64,000 nt of DNA from Burkholderiaceae bacterium (GCA_027493945.1 JAOSJU010000001.1:434001-498000); one strand, 5' to 3'; shown: positions 21,073 to 31,220, numbered from the stretch's first letter. Translations and numbers: made by a program. Notes: generated by a model from the letters alone, not told the origin.

Positions 21073-22797
21073 ATGGCAGAGCAACCCTCCCCCGACGCGC
21101 AGCTCGATCTGCTGACCGAGCGACTGGGCCCGCTACCCCTGCTCAACCACTTCCTCGATCGCAGCGGCGTGCTCGAGATCCTCGAGAAGCACGTCGATGG
21201 CGATGCGCGCTCGCACCGCTCCGCCGTTTCTCACACGCAGGCGCTGGGCGTGCTGCTGCGCTCGATCGTCGTCGAGCGCGAGCCGGTCTACCGCCAGCAG
21301 GAGACCGCGGTGTCGTTCGCCGGCGGCCTGTTCGGCCTGAGCACCGCCGACCTGTCGCACCTCACCGACGACCGCATCGGACGGGCGCTCGAGCGCTTGT
21401 TCGACGTGGACCGGGCGGCATTGCTGACCGAGGTCGTCGTCACGCTTGCGCGACGCTTCGGCGTGCGCTTCGATCGGCTGCACAACGACTCGACTTCGGT
21501 CTCCTTTTGCGGGCAGTACCGCGCAGCCTCGGGACGCAGCGTTCGCGCTCGTCGGGCACCTGCGATCACCTACGGCTACAGCAAAGACCACCGGCCCGAT
21601 CTGAAGCAGTTGCTGTTCATCCTGACCATCGACGGCGACGATGGCGTGCCGGTGCACTTTCGGTGCGCCAGCAGCGGCAACGTCGCCGATGCCGTCACCC
21701 ACATCGACACGGAACACGCTGCGCGAGATCGCCGGGCGCGCGGATTTCCTCTACGTCGCCGACAGCAAGCTGTGCTCGCGCCCGGAACATGGACTACATC
21801 GCGCGCCACGGCGGGCGCTTCGTGACGGTGATGCCGCGCAACCGCCAGGAGGATGCCCAGTTCCGGCACTGGATCCAGACGCATACGCCGCACTGGGAAC
21901 TCGTCTGGCAGCGACCCAACCCGAGAAACGCCGAGGGCCCGCGCGACGAGTGGTACGTCTTTTGCCCCGAGGTGCCTTCGGCCGAGGCCTACCCCATCGT
22001 CTGGGTCTGGAGCACCTTGCTCACGCTCAGCCAGGGCTACCGGCGCCAGAGGAACGTGGCCGCCGCCATCGATCACCTCGTGGACATCAAGCGCAGGCTC
22101 GGTGCGGCCCGCGCCCGTCTGCGCGGGGCTGCGCAAATCGATCAAGAGGTCGACGAGGTCCTCGCCCGCTATCAGGCCGGCCGATACCTGAAGGTCAGCC
22201 GCGTCGTGCGCGAGGAGCACGTCTTTCGCCGAGGCGCGCCGCGGCAGGCCCGGGCCCGACACCGCCTACCGCAAGATCACCAAGCGGCGCTACGACATCG
22301 AGTGGACGCTCGACACCGAGGCCATCGCCTACGACCAGAAGTCCGACGGCATGTACCCGTTGATGACCAACGACCGCAGCCTGTCGGGCGCGCAGGTCCT
22401 CATCGCCCACAAGGGCCAACCTTGCATCGAGCGGCGCTTCGAGCAGCTCAAATCCGTGCATGAGATCGCGCCGGTGTTCCTGAAGAACGAATCGCGCATC
22501 GAGGCGCTGTTCACTGTCTACTTCCTCGCCCTCGTCGTGCAAGCGCTCATCGAGCGCGAACTGCGCCTCGCGATGAAGCGCCACAAGATCGACGCACTGC
22601 CGCTGTATCCGGAGAGCCGCGCCTGTCGTCGGCCCACGACCGAACACATCCTGCGCCTGTTCAGCCTCGCCGAGCGCCACACCCTGCGCGCCAACGGCGC
22701 CACCCTGAAGGTCTTCGAGCCCGAACTCACCGAACTCCAACTCACGGTACTCGAACTGCTCGGCGTGCCCGCTCGCGCCTACCGTCGAGCCAGCTAA
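21073..22797 (+). pseudogene. IS1634-family transposase (DUF4277 N-terminus), three frame breaks
   Basis: The N-terminal DUF4277 region (LLTERLGPLPLLNHFLDRSG, QALGVLLRSIVVEREPVYRQ) is followed by the DDE core: RLHNDSTSVSFCGQY, ITYGYSKDHRPDLKQL, DFLYVADSKLCSR and, near the end, PCIERRFEQLKSVHEIAPVF. The frame changes near 21710, 21785 and 22245. All conserved blocks are present in order and total length is normal (about 570 residues), so the element decayed only by small indels, or the indels are errors as elsewhere in this window. Confidence 0.85.
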
Positions 22798-22863
22798 CCG
22801 TCGGTGCCTCCAGGGGCTGCTAATTCACCGCTATTGCGCGAATCGAAGTGCGGAATGTAGGAC

Positions 22864-23052
22864 ATGTGCAGTAACGAAAATGATCAGGGCACGACGCCGA
22901 ATCCGATCCGCGACGATCGTCGCGCCGCGATGCGCGAGGCCGCGGATCGAGTGCGCCGAAGCCTCGCACCGGAGTTCCGCCGACTCAGTGCAGACGAAAT
23001 CATGCAGTTCTTGCGTGGAGCTTCAACCCCAGGGCCGAGACCACCTTCATGA
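22864..23052 (+). CDS. Small ORF of unknown function, possibly an antitoxin fragment
   Basis: A 62-codon frame whose ATG lies in the ACATGT target duplication of the IS1634 element. It reads MCSNENDQGTTPNPIRDDRR followed by a helical segment AAMREAADRVRRSLAPEFRR and LSADEIMQFLRG. It overlaps the 3' end of the antisense HigA-like gene by 53 bases, so it may be a fragment or not a gene at all. I do not recognise a family. Confidence 0.25.
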   Translation: MCSNENDQGTTPNPIRDDRRAAMREAADRVRRSLAPEFRRLSADEIMQFLRGASTPGPRPPS

Positions 23053-23287
23053 TCGTGGCGAATTCCGGATTGCCTTCCGGCGAGAGCGCTTTGTATAGGC
23101 TCTCACGCCCAAGGCCCGTTTCGCGAGCAACTTGTGTCATCCCCTTTGCCCGTGCAATGTCGCCCAGAGCAGCGGCAACGAGTGCAGGATCACCCTCTTC
23201 GAGCGCCGCCTCGAGGTATGCCGCCATATCTTCCTCGGTGTCGAGGTGCTCGGCAGGATCCCAGCGGGTGGTGCTTGGCTTGCTCAT
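23000..23287 (-). CDS. HigA-like addiction-module antidote protein (intact)
   Basis: 95 residues with N-terminal TRWDPAEHLDTEEDMAAYLE and a C-terminal helix-turn-helix (ARAKGMTQVARETGLGRESL, YKALSPEGNPEFATIMKVVS). It is paralogous to the antidote at 59195-59500. Its partner toxin, directly upstream with a 2-base gap, is reduced to a short out-of-frame remnant, so this antitoxin is intact but orphaned. Confidence 0.88.
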   Translation of the reverse strand: MSKPSTTRWDPAEHLDTEEDMAAYLEAALEEGDPALVAAALGDIARAKGMTQVARETGLGRESLYKALSPEGNPEFATIMKVVSALGLKLHARTA

Positions 23288-23289
23288 GA

Positions 23290-23420
23290 CTACTCCCGGA
23301 ACTCGCGCGCTAACGCCTTGGCTCTACGAATGTCCCGATCCTGGGTGGACTTGTCGCCCCCAGCCAGGAGCAGGATGAAGCTGACACCCAGTACACGCTC
23401 GTCTGGCGGACTTCGACCAT
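23290..23420 (-). pseudogene. HigB/RelE-like toxin remnant with internal deletion
   Basis: Starts MVEVRQTSVY, matching the opening of this toxin family, then jumps out of frame to FILLLAGGDKSTQDRDIRRA and KALAREFRE, the family C-terminus, ending at TAG 23290-23292. Compared with the intact paralogue at 58891-59187 (98 residues) about 60 internal residues are gone and the reading frame is broken. A short palindrome GTATC...GATAC lies just upstream near 23430-23445. Confidence 0.75.
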
Positions 23421-23489
23421 CGCGGCAAGTGTATCACACAGGATACGCAAAGAGCGGTGTTGTCGCCCCGATCTCCTTCCCCCACGAAC

Positions 23490-25944
23490 CTACGAGCGCT
23501 TCAACGCGCGCGACAGCGCATCGCCCAGCGCGGTGGGCTCGGCGGCGCGCTCACCCGGCCGGCCGCGCCGGTCGCTGGCGGCGCCGCGCTTGCCATCGCC
23601 CGCGCCGCGCGGCCGGTTGCCGGCCTCGGGCGCGGCAGCGCGCGCCGTGCGCCCGGGCTGCGCCCCGCTCTTCATCGACAGCGCGATACGCTTGCGCGCG
23701 GCATCGACTTCGAGCACGGTGACCGACACCACCTGCCCGGCCTTGACCACGTCGCGCGGATCTTTCACGAAGCGGTCGGCCAGTTGCGAGACGTGCACCA
23801 GGCCGTCCTGGTGCACGCCCAGGTCGACGAAGGCGCCGAAGTTGGCCACGTTCGTGACCACGCCCTGCAGCTTCATGCCGGGGCGCAGGTCGGCGATCGT
23901 CTCGACCCCTTCCCTGAACGACGCGGTGACGAACTCGCCGCGCGGATCGCGGCCGGGCTTCTCCAGTTCGCCGAGGATGTCGCGCACCGTGGGTTCGCCG
24001 AAGCGCTCGTCGACGAACTGCCGCGGCTCGAGCCCGCGCAGCGCGTCGCGATTACCGATCAGCTCGCGCGCATTGCGCCCCACGCGCGCCAGGATGCGCT
24101 CGACCACCGGGTAGGCCTCCGGATGCACCGCCGACGCGTCGAGCGGGTTGTCGCCGTCGCGGATGCGCAGGAAGCCGGCCGCCTGCTCGAAGGTCTTCTC
24201 GCCCAGGTACGGCACCTTGCGCATCGCGTCGCGGCTGCGGAAGGCGCCGTTCGCGTCGCGGTAGTCGACCATGCGCTGCGCGACGGTGGCGCCCAGGCCC
24301 GAGACCCGCGCGAGCAGCGCCGCGGACGCGGTGTTGACGTCGACGCCGACCGAATTGACGCAGTCCTCGACCGCCGCGTCGAGCTGGCGCGACAGCGCGT
24401 GCTGGTTCACGTCGTGCTGGTACTGGCCGACGCCGATCGACTTCGGGTCGATCTTCACGAGTTCGGCCAGCGGATCCTGCAGTCGCCGCGCGATCGACAC
24501 CGCGCCGCGCAGGCTCACGTCGAGTTGCGGGAATTCCTTCGCCGCCAGTTCGCTCGCCGAATAGACCGAGGCGCCGGCTTCGGAAACGACCAGCTTGCGC
24601 AACCGCAAATCGGGGTGCCGCGTGATCAGGTCGCCCACCAGCCGGTCGGTTTCGCGCGACGCGGTACCGTTGCCGATCGCCACCAGTTCGACCGAGTGCT
24701 TTGCGGACAGCGCGGCGAGCGCCGCGATCGCGCCGTCCCAGTCGCGGCGCGGCTCGTGCGGGTACAGCGTCGCGGTGCCGAGCAGCTTGCCGGTGGCGTC
24801 GACCACCGCCACTTTCACGCCGGTGCGGATGCCCGGGTCGAGGCCGATCACCGCGCGCGGGCCCGCGGGCGGCGCGAGCAGGATGTCCTTCAGGTTGGCG
24901 CCGAAGACGCGGATCGCCTCGGCCTCGGCGGCTTCGCGCATGCGGCCGAACAGTTCGGTTTCCAGGTGCGGCAGCAGCTTCACGCGCCAGCACCAGCGGC
25001 AGGCTTCGGCGAGCCAGACGTCGGCGGGGCGCATCAGCTCGCGCGCCGCAGGCCCGTTCGCCGACGGCGTCGCGGCTGCGGCCGCGGCGCGCGCGGCCGC
25101 CTGCACCGATCGGCCCAGGCCCACTTTCGCCGCGAGCAGCGCGAGGCACGGATGCGGCTGCTGCTGCTCGAGCGCGGGTTCGAGCCCGAGCTTCAGCGAC
25201 AGCACGCCCTGCTGGCGCCCGCGCAGCAGCGCGAGCGCGCGGTGCGAGGGCACTTTCGCGATCGGCTCGGCGTGATCGAACCAGTCGCGAAACTTCTCGC
25301 CCTCGGCAGCCTTGTCCTCGTGCACCTTGCTGGCGATCCAGCCCTCGTTCCACATCCGCTCGCGCAGCGCCTCGAGCACGTCGGCGCGCTCGGCGAAGCG
25401 CTCGGCCAGGATATCGCGCGCGCCGTCGAGCGCGGCCTTCGCATCGGCCACGCCGTGCCTCGCCGTTCTCGTCGGGAGCGCGCAGGTACGTCGCGGCCTC
25501 GGCCTGCGGATCGAGGGTCGGGTCGGCGAGCAGCGCGTCGGCGAGCGGCTCGAGGCCGGCCTCCCCGGCAATCTGCGCGCGGGTGCGGCGCTTCGGCCGG
25601 TACGGCAGGTAGAGATCTTCGAGCCGCTGGCGGGTGTCGGCCGTGGCGATCTGCGCGGCGAGCGCGTCGGTGAGCTTGCCGTGCTCGGCGATGCTCGCCA
25701 GGATCGTCGCGCGGCGATCTTCGAGCTCGCGCAGGTAGCCGAGGCGCTCGGCGAGCGTGCGCAACTGCGTGTCGTCGAGGCCGCCGGTGGCTTCCTTGCG
25801 GTAGCGCGCGATGAACGGGACGGTGGCGCCGGCGTCGAGGAGGTCGATGGCGGCGGTGACCTGGGCCGGGCGGGCGCCGAGTTCTTCGGCGAGACGGGCG
25901 AGGATGCGAGCGGCGACTGCCGCCTCCGAAGGAGCACGATCCAT
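23490..25944 (-). CDS. tex: Tex family S1 RNA-binding transcription accessory protein, apparent frameshift
   Basis: Large nucleic-acid-binding protein related to Tex/Spt6. In order: N-terminal Tex domain (from [20 protein letters not shown]), YqgF/RNase H-like domain ([18 protein letters not shown]), helix-hairpin-helix ([20 protein letters not shown]), and a C-terminal S1 domain ([38 protein letters not shown]). A basic Ala/Gly/Arg tail of about 60 residues follows. The frame breaks once, near 25455-25465 (APDENGEA in one frame, [14 protein letters not shown] in the next); removal or addition of one base joins them. The total of about 818 codons is normal for a Tex with a tail. Confidence 0.92.
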
Positions 25945-26056
25945 GAGTAGTCGGTCGGGACGTTTCCGAAAGGACCGGATTCTGTCACACCGAGGTTCAC
26001 GCGCACGACTGGGCGAAGGCGACGTTTGCGCGACACGTGGCACATTTTTGATAGGC

Positions 26057-26144
26057 GGCATGGGCCGGGTGTTGCACCATCGTAAAATCTCCACTGTTCG
26101 AACGTCGATCACCGCATGCGCCTGTCCCGACTCGAATTGCCCGC
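26057..26144. repeat. 88-bp leader repeat, copy A
   Basis: Similar over its whole length to 27664-27751. Both copies include GGGCC-G-GT-TTGCACCAT, a middle part of lower similarity, and CACCGC or CGCCGC directly before an ATG followed by a near-identical start ([10 protein letters not shown] versus MRLPRLELPA). It covers the 5' leader and first codons of the membrane-protein gene at 26116. Confidence 0.75.
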
Positions 26145-27623
26145 GGGGGTACGCGGGTTCCTGCTCTGGTTCGTCGCGCTCTTCCTGCTCAGTCAGGTTC
26201 CGTTGTATGCGGTGCGTTACGTAGACATCGTCGACTTTCCGAACCACCTCGCAAGACTGCACGTCCTCGAGCACGTCGGCGATACACCGATTCTGCGACG
26301 CTTCTACCGGCCGCAGCCCGGAATTGCGCCCAACCTGGCGCTCGATTCGATCGTCCCGCTGCTGGGCAAGATGTTCGGCCTCGAGACGGGGCTCAAGCTG
26401 TTTGCCTCGCTCTGCGTGCTGATGGCTGCGAGCGGCACCGCCGCGCTCGCGGCGGCGCTGACGGGTCGCCTGACCTGGGTTGCGCTGGGCGGTCTGCTTT
26501 TTCGCCCACAACGCCTTCTTCCAACTCGGGCTGTTCAACTTCGTGTTCGGCGTCGGCGCCGCGCTCTGGCTGCTCGCCGCATGGATCGCACTGGACGGAT
26601 CGCGAAGGCCGCGCCTGGTCCCGGCCTTCGCCCTCGGCGCCACTCTCGTCTACCTGTGTCATCTGGCGGCCTTTGGGGTCTACGCCGTTTGCGTCCTGGG
26701 GTACCTGGCCGTCCGCCCCCCCGGCGAGCACGGCGTGCGGAAGTTCGCGCGTCGTGCAGCACTCGCCGGTACGCAGTTCCTGCCCGCGCTATACCTGCAT
26801 CTTGTGACGTTCCAGCCGGGTACCAATCCCGCCGCGCCGTATCCCGACACCTCGGCAAGCGCGCTTCTTGCCTACAAGGCGGTGCTGCTGCTGCTGATTC
26901 CCAAGGTGAGCCTGCACTCGGCAGCACTGCCTGCCGGTATCGTGCTGGCGTTCGTGGTGTTCTGCCTGACGGTCGGATGGCGGCACCGCGATCTGTCGAT
27001 GGCGCGACCCGCGAAGCCGGTTCTGATACTGCTGGCGATCGCCGTTCTGCTGGTGCCGCCCCCTCGGCCTCGGGTCGAACATGGTCGACCTTCGACTCGC
27101 GCTGCCGCTCACGCTCGTGTTCTGGGCGAGCCTGGACCTGACCCCTGCCGGCCAGCGCCGGGCACCCTGGCTGCCCTGGGCAATCGGCGCGGGTGTCGCC
27201 ATCACGAGCGGGGCGACGCTGCTGAACTGGGCCGAATCGGCCCCGCTGCAAAGGGACCTGCGCGCCGCCATGACGCACATCGAGCCAGGAAGCCGGGTGG
27301 CGGTGGTGGCGGTGGCCGAAGGTCGCGACGGGCCGGGCCTCACACCGCACGCGGTTGCATGGAGCGTGATCGATCGGTCGGTGTTCCTGTCGGCCTTCTA
27401 CATCAGACCGTTCCAGCCATTTCCCGTCGCGTTCCGTCTCGAATTCGTGCCCCTCGCTTCGCGGGCGCGGCTGGACAATGCCGGCCCGGCACCTCCGCTG
27501 GATTTCCTGCGGGGATATTTCGACTACGTGGTCGCCTTCGGACCTGAGGTTGCGACGGCCGAATGGGCTGGGGAGGCGGTAACCCTCTATGCGTCTCGGG
27601 TGAGCCGGCTGATCCGGCCGTAA
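26116..27623 (+). CDS. Polytopic membrane protein A, unknown function, two apparent frameshifts
   Basis: About 500 residues with many hydrophobic segments, beginning [21 protein letters not shown] periplasmic-type loop after helix 1 contains [20 protein letters not shown]. The frame changes at a T run at about 26498-26502 (four T would give [18 protein letters not shown]) and at a C run near 27060 (four C would give [16 protein letters not shown]). The soluble C-terminal part ends [15 protein letters not shown]. The general layout resembles GT-C type glycosyltransferases or other envelope-glycan membrane proteins, but I recognise no family motif. It precedes a second membrane protein with a similar leader, a GT2 enzyme and a methyltransferase. 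Confidence 0.7.
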
Positions 27624-27663
27624 AGCGTGCGCCGCGCGCCACGTAGCGGAGTTTTTCATGGTC

Positions 27664-27751
27664 GGCGTGGGCCGAGTATTGCACCATTGAACACTCACAG
27701 CCCTTCGAGCGCCCATCGCCGCATGCGCCTGCCCCGACTCGAATTGCCCGC
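27664..27751. repeat. 88-bp leader repeat, copy B
   Basis: Second copy of the leader described at 26057-26144, spanning the 5' region and first codons of the gene at 27723. The conserved core is GGGCCGAGTATTGCACCATT and the ATG with the codons for MRL-RLELPA. Confidence 0.75.
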
Positions 27752-29276
27752 TGTCGCGGCGATCCTGGCCGCGATGTATGGCCTGCTCGCGTTTCCGTTG
27801 AGCGACTATGACTACTTCTGGCACCTGCGAACCGGCAGGCTCGTTCTCGAATCGGGCTCGATCCCGACCGTCGATCCATTCTCCTTCACTGTGGAGGGCC
27901 GGCCGTGGGCCGTGCAGGGCTGGCTGTTCGACGTAGCCACGGCCTGGGTGCACGGCAAGCTGGGCGACACCGGCGTGCGCGCGTTCTTTGTCGCGTGGCT
28001 GCTGGCGACCTGGGCCATCGTGCAGGCCACCGTGCGGCTCTTCGTCTCCGAGCCGTCGCGCGCGCTCGCCATCACGCTGGTGAGCGCGATAGGCGCGTCG
28101 ATGTACTTCACCGCCCGGCCCCTGGTCGCCACGCTCCTCGGCTTCGCGCTGACGCTGTTCCTGCTGATGAAGCACCGCGAGACCGGACGGCGATCCTGGC
28201 TGCTGGGCATTCCGCCGACGATGGCTGTGTGGATCAACCTGCACTTCGGCTTCGTCACCGGCCTCGGCCTCATCGTGCTCGTGTGCGCGGCCGATTTCGC
28301 GTCGCGGTGGATGCCGCTCGACGAAGCACCGCCCGTCCGGGGTCGCCTGACGCCGGGCGTCGCTACCGTGCTGCTGCTGGCCAGCATCGCAGCGCTCGGG
28401 CTGAATCCACTGGGCTACGGGGCGCTCGCCACGACGCTGGAGATGTCACGCACGAATGTGGGCTCGATGGTGGTCGAATGGTACAGCCCTGATTTCCGTC
28501 TGCCGGGCAGCCAGGCCTTCCTCGCCATGCTGGGCGTCGCCGTGGTCGCGCGCGTGCTCAGCCGCCGCCGGGCAGACTGGATCGACCTGGCGTTGCTCGG
28601 CGCGATGAGCGCCGCCGCCCTCTATTCCATGCGCCACATGCCGCTCGCCGCAATCGCAATGGCACCGGTCATGGCCCGGGCCTTTGCCGGCTGGGCCCCT
28701 CTGCCTTGGGAGAACCGATGGCTCGCGCGCCTGCCGGTCGGGCTGCGCGAAGGCGGCGGCAAGGAACTCGGCGACGGCGTGCATGCATTGAATTGGGCGC
28801 TCTGCGCCGTCGCAGCCCCGGCGCTTCTGGCCGCCTCCCCATCCATCCGCGCGTGGCGCGATGCTCGCATGGCGACCATCGTGCCGGTCGAAGCGACGCG
28901 CTTCATCGAGATCCACGACCTGCGTGGCCGGATCTTCAACGACTACGCTGCCGGCGGCTACCTGATCCACCGCCTGTATCCCGGCCACCGGGTGTTCGTC
29001 GATGGGCGCTACAACCCGTACCTGCCGGACGTGATCGACGATTTCCTGCGCGTGAGCAGCCTGGATAGCCACTGGCTCGCGATCCTCGATCGGCACCGGA
29101 TCGAGGTCGTGCTCGCCACGGCTCCTGCCCAAGGTTTCGCGCAGGCGCTGGTATCGACGTCGAGATATCGGCTCGTCTATGCCGATGCGCACTTCGGCGT
29201 GCTGATCCGCAACGACGGCCGGCGGCCGGATCTGCCGGACGTCCAGCCGCCGCCCTCGCCGCCGCGTCCGCGATGA
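27723..29276 (+). CDS. Polytopic membrane protein B, GT-C-like, unknown function
   Basis: About 517 residues, intact. The N-terminal helix is followed by an extracytoplasmic loop with acidic and aromatic residues, LSDYDYFWHLRTGRLVLESG, and VDPFSFTVEGRPWAVQGWLF. An early acidic pair after helix 1 is a common feature of GT-C lipid-sugar-dependent glycosyltransferases. Around ten hydrophobic segments follow. A soluble C-terminal domain contains RIFNDYAAGGYLIHRLYPGH and VFVDGRYNPYLPDVIDD. Its stop overlaps the GT2 start (ATGA), so the two are probably coupled. Transfer of a sugar from a GT2-made lipid donor is a plausible but unproven role. Confidence 0.72.
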   Translation: MRLPRLELPAVAAILAAMYGLLAFPLSDYDYFWHLRTGRLVLESGSIPTVDPFSFTVEGRPWAVQGWLFDVATAWVHGKLGDTGVRAFFVAWLLATWAIVQATVRLFVSEPSRALAITLVSAIGASMYFTARPLVATLLGFALTLFLLMKHRETGRRSWLLGIPPTMAVWINLHFGFVTGLGLIVLVCAADFASRWMPLDEAPPVRGRLTPGVATVLLLASIAALGLNPLGYGALATTLEMSRTNVGSMVVEWYSPDFRLPGSQAFLAMLGVAVVARVLSRRRADWIDLALLGAMSAAALYSMRHMPLAAIAMAPVMARAFAGWAPLPWENRWLARLPVGLREGGGKELGDGVHALNWALCAVAAPALLAASPSIRAWRDARMATIVPVEATRFIEIHDLRGRIFNDYAAGGYLIHRLYPGHRVFVDGRYNPYLPDVIDDFLRVSSLDSHWLAILDRHRIEVVLATAPAQGFAQALVSTSRYRLVYADAHFGVLIRNDGRRPDLPDVQPPPSPPRPR

Positions 29277-30409
29277 GTCAGCCGCTCGCCAGCCCGGCGC
29301 CGAGTCCGGCTTGCCCCGGAGCGCAGCCGCACGACCCAGACGCGCGCGAGTCGGCATCGCCGCCGCGACTCGCGATCGTCGTGCCGTGCTACAACGAAGA
29401 AGCGGTCCTGCCCGAGACGTGCCGTCAGCTCGTCGCGTTGCTGCAGCGACTGGCCGCCGCCGCAAAGGTCGCGAGCGACAGTCACCTGCTCTTCGTCGAC
29501 GACGGCAGCGTCGACCGCACCTGGGAAATCGTCACCGGTTTCGCCGAGGCGGGCCTGCCGGTCGTCGGCGTCCGGCTCACCCGCAATCGCGGGCACCAGA
29601 ATGCGCTGCTGTGCGGCCTGTTTCACGCAGACTCCGATGTCGTCGTCAGCATCGACGCCGACCTGCAGGACGACCCCGACGCGATCGAGGCGATGCTCGA
29701 CGCGCACGCGCGAGGGTGCGACGTCGTCTACGGCGTGCGTTCGTCGCGCGACACCGACTCGCGCTTCAAGCGCAGTTCGGCCGAAGCGTTCTACCGGCTT
29801 CTCGAAGCGCTCGGCGTCGAGACCGTGCCCAACCACGCCGACTACCGGCTGATGTCCCGCCGCGCGATCGACGCACTCTCCCGATTCCGCGAGGTGAACC
29901 TGTACCTGCGCGGCATGATTCCGTTGCTGGGCCTGCGAAGCGCGCGCGTCGAGTACCGGCGTCGCACGCGCATGGCCGGCGAATCGAAGTACCCGTTTTC
30001 GAAGATGCTGGGACTAGCCTGGCAGGCAATCACCAGCTTCTCGGTGGTGCCCCTGCGCGTCGTCTCCGTGCTCGGCTTCGTGATCTTCGGCGGCTCGCTT
30101 CTCGCCTCCGCGTGGGTCCTGTGGGCGCGCTTCGTCGCCAACGAGGCCGTCCCCGGCTGGGCGTCGATCGTGCTGCCGGTGTCGCTGCTAGGCGGCATCC
30201 AGATGCTGGGCATCGGGGTGGTCGGCGAGTATCTTGGCAAGATCTACCTCGAGTCCAAGGGGCGACCGCGCTACCTCGTAGAAGATATCGTCGCAGGGGC
30301 AGGCCTGTGCCGGCCGAACGCCGAAGCACCCGATGGGCCCGTCGGACACACGCCGACCGTTGCGACCGGGTGCGCCGAGGGTGGGCGCCTGCCGGGGGAA
30401 CGCCGTTGA
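29273..30409 (+). CDS. Family 2 glycosyltransferase, GtrB/ArnC-like, membrane-anchored
   Basis: 378 residues. The GT-A core has AIVVPCYNEEAVLPETC, LFVDDGSVDRTWEIV and VSIDADLQDDPDAIEAM (metal-binding Asp residues). Two C-terminal transmembrane helices (VVSVLGFVIFGGSLLASAWV and VLPVSLLGGIQMLGIGVV) with GEYLGKIYLESKGRPRYLVE are typical of polyprenyl-phosphate sugar transferases. It would load a sugar on undecaprenyl phosphate for use by a membrane glycosyltransferase such as the genes just upstream. Confidence 0.9.
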   Translation: MSQPLASPAPSPACPGAQPHDPDARESASPPRLAIVVPCYNEEAVLPETCRQLVALLQRLAAAAKVASDSHLLFVDDGSVDRTWEIVTGFAEAGLPVVGVRLTRNRGHQNALLCGLFHADSDVVVSIDADLQDDPDAIEAMLDAHARGCDVVYGVRSSRDTDSRFKRSSAEAFYRLLEALGVETVPNHADYRLMSRRAIDALSRFREVNLYLRGMIPLLGLRSARVEYRRRTRMAGESKYPFSKMLGLAWQAITSFSVVPLRVVSVLGFVIFGGSLLASAWVLWARFVANEAVPGWASIVLPVSLLGGIQMLGIGVVGEYLGKIYLESKGRPRYLVEDIVAGAGLCRPNAEAPDGPVGHTPTVATGCAEGGRLPGERR

Positions 30410-31107
30410 AGCGCGAGGAGTTCGACCGATTCGCCGACGAGTACATGGCTCTGCACGCGAATAACGTGCGCGCGTCCGGCGAGGATCCGGCGTTCTTCGC
30501 CGAGTACAAGGTGCTTGACCTGCGCCAGCTCGCGATGCATACCGATGCACTCGATCGCATGCGCGCCGGCGTGATCCTCGACTTCGGCGGCGGCGTCGGC
30601 AACTCCACGGGCTTTCTGGCCCGCGAGTTCCCTGGGGCGCTGCTGCTGAACATCGACGTCTCGCTGCGCAGCCTGCGCGTCGCGCGCGGCAGAAATGCGC
30701 ACGGCGCACAGGTCGCGTTCGATGGCGCGACGCTGCCATTGGCATCGGGGTCGGTCGACGCGGCGATGTGCGCCTGCGTGTTTCATCACATTCCCGCCGA
30801 CGAGCATGTCGCGAAGCTCACCGAGTTGCGCAGGGTGCTCAAGCCCGCCGGCCTGCTGATGGTCTACGAGCACAATCCACTGAACCCGCTGACCCGCCGC
30901 GCCGTCGACACCTGCCCATTCGACGAGAACGCCCAGCTGGTCGATGCGCGATCGATGCGTGCGCGCTTCCTGAAAGCGGGTTTCGGGTCCGCGACGATCC
31001 GCTACAGGCTGTTCTTCCCGCACTTCGCACGCCGGCTGCGCCCGCTCGAGCGCTACCTGTACTGGCTGCCGATCGGGGCGCAATACCTGGTCTACGCAAC
31101 GCGCTGA
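30406..31107 (+). CDS. Class I SAM-dependent methyltransferase
   Basis: About 233 residues from a TTG start at 30406 that overlaps the GT2 stop (TTGA); ATG at 30445 is an alternative. SAM-binding motif I is VILDFGGGVGNSTGFLAREF, with the acidic end of strand 2 in LLLNIDVSLRSLRVAR and motif III/post motif DAAMCACVFHHI and RRVLKPAGLLMVYEHNPLNP. Substrate unknown; by position it may modify a glycan or lipid made by this cluster. Confidence 0.88.
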   Translation: MKREEFDRFADEYMALHANNVRASGEDPAFFAEYKVLDLRQLAMHTDALDRMRAGVILDFGGGVGNSTGFLAREFPGALLLNIDVSLRSLRVARGRNAHGAQVAFDGATLPLASGSVDAAMCACVFHHIPADEHVAKLTELRRVLKPAGLLMVYEHNPLNPLTRRAVDTCPFDENAQLVDARSMRARFLKAGFGSATIRYRLFFPHFARRLRPLERYLYWLPIGAQYLVYATR

Positions 31108-31177
31108 ACCCGCATCGTTCGTGCGCGCGAGTTGCGTGAGCGCTGGCTGGAGATGCTGCGGATTGATCTTCACGAAA

Positions 31178-31199
31178 GCGGCCGCCAGAAGGCGGCCGC
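31178..31199. terminator. GC-rich hairpin between convergent genes
   Basis: GCGGCCGCC (31178-31186) and GGCGGCCGC (31191-31199) form a perfect 9-bp stem with loop AGAA. It lies between the convergent methyltransferase and the Tad-locus TPR gene. There is no T run on either side, so termination is plausible but not certain. Confidence 0.45.
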
Positions 31200-31220
31200 G
31201 GAACGGGGCGAGGGGTTCGC

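Larger units (their letters stand above)
20587..22861 (+). mobile_element. IS1634-family insertion sequence with accessory gene, 2275 bp
   Basis: Perfect 19-bp terminal inverted repeats CCTACATTCCGCACTTCGA (20587-20605) and its complement (22843-22861), flanked by a 6-bp direct repeat ACATGT (20581-20586 and 22862-22867). It contains a DUF4277-type IS1634 transposase (plus) and a divergent small gene of the DUF6788 type (minus). The insertion point is immediately upstream of the VapB-like start codon. Confidence 0.9.
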
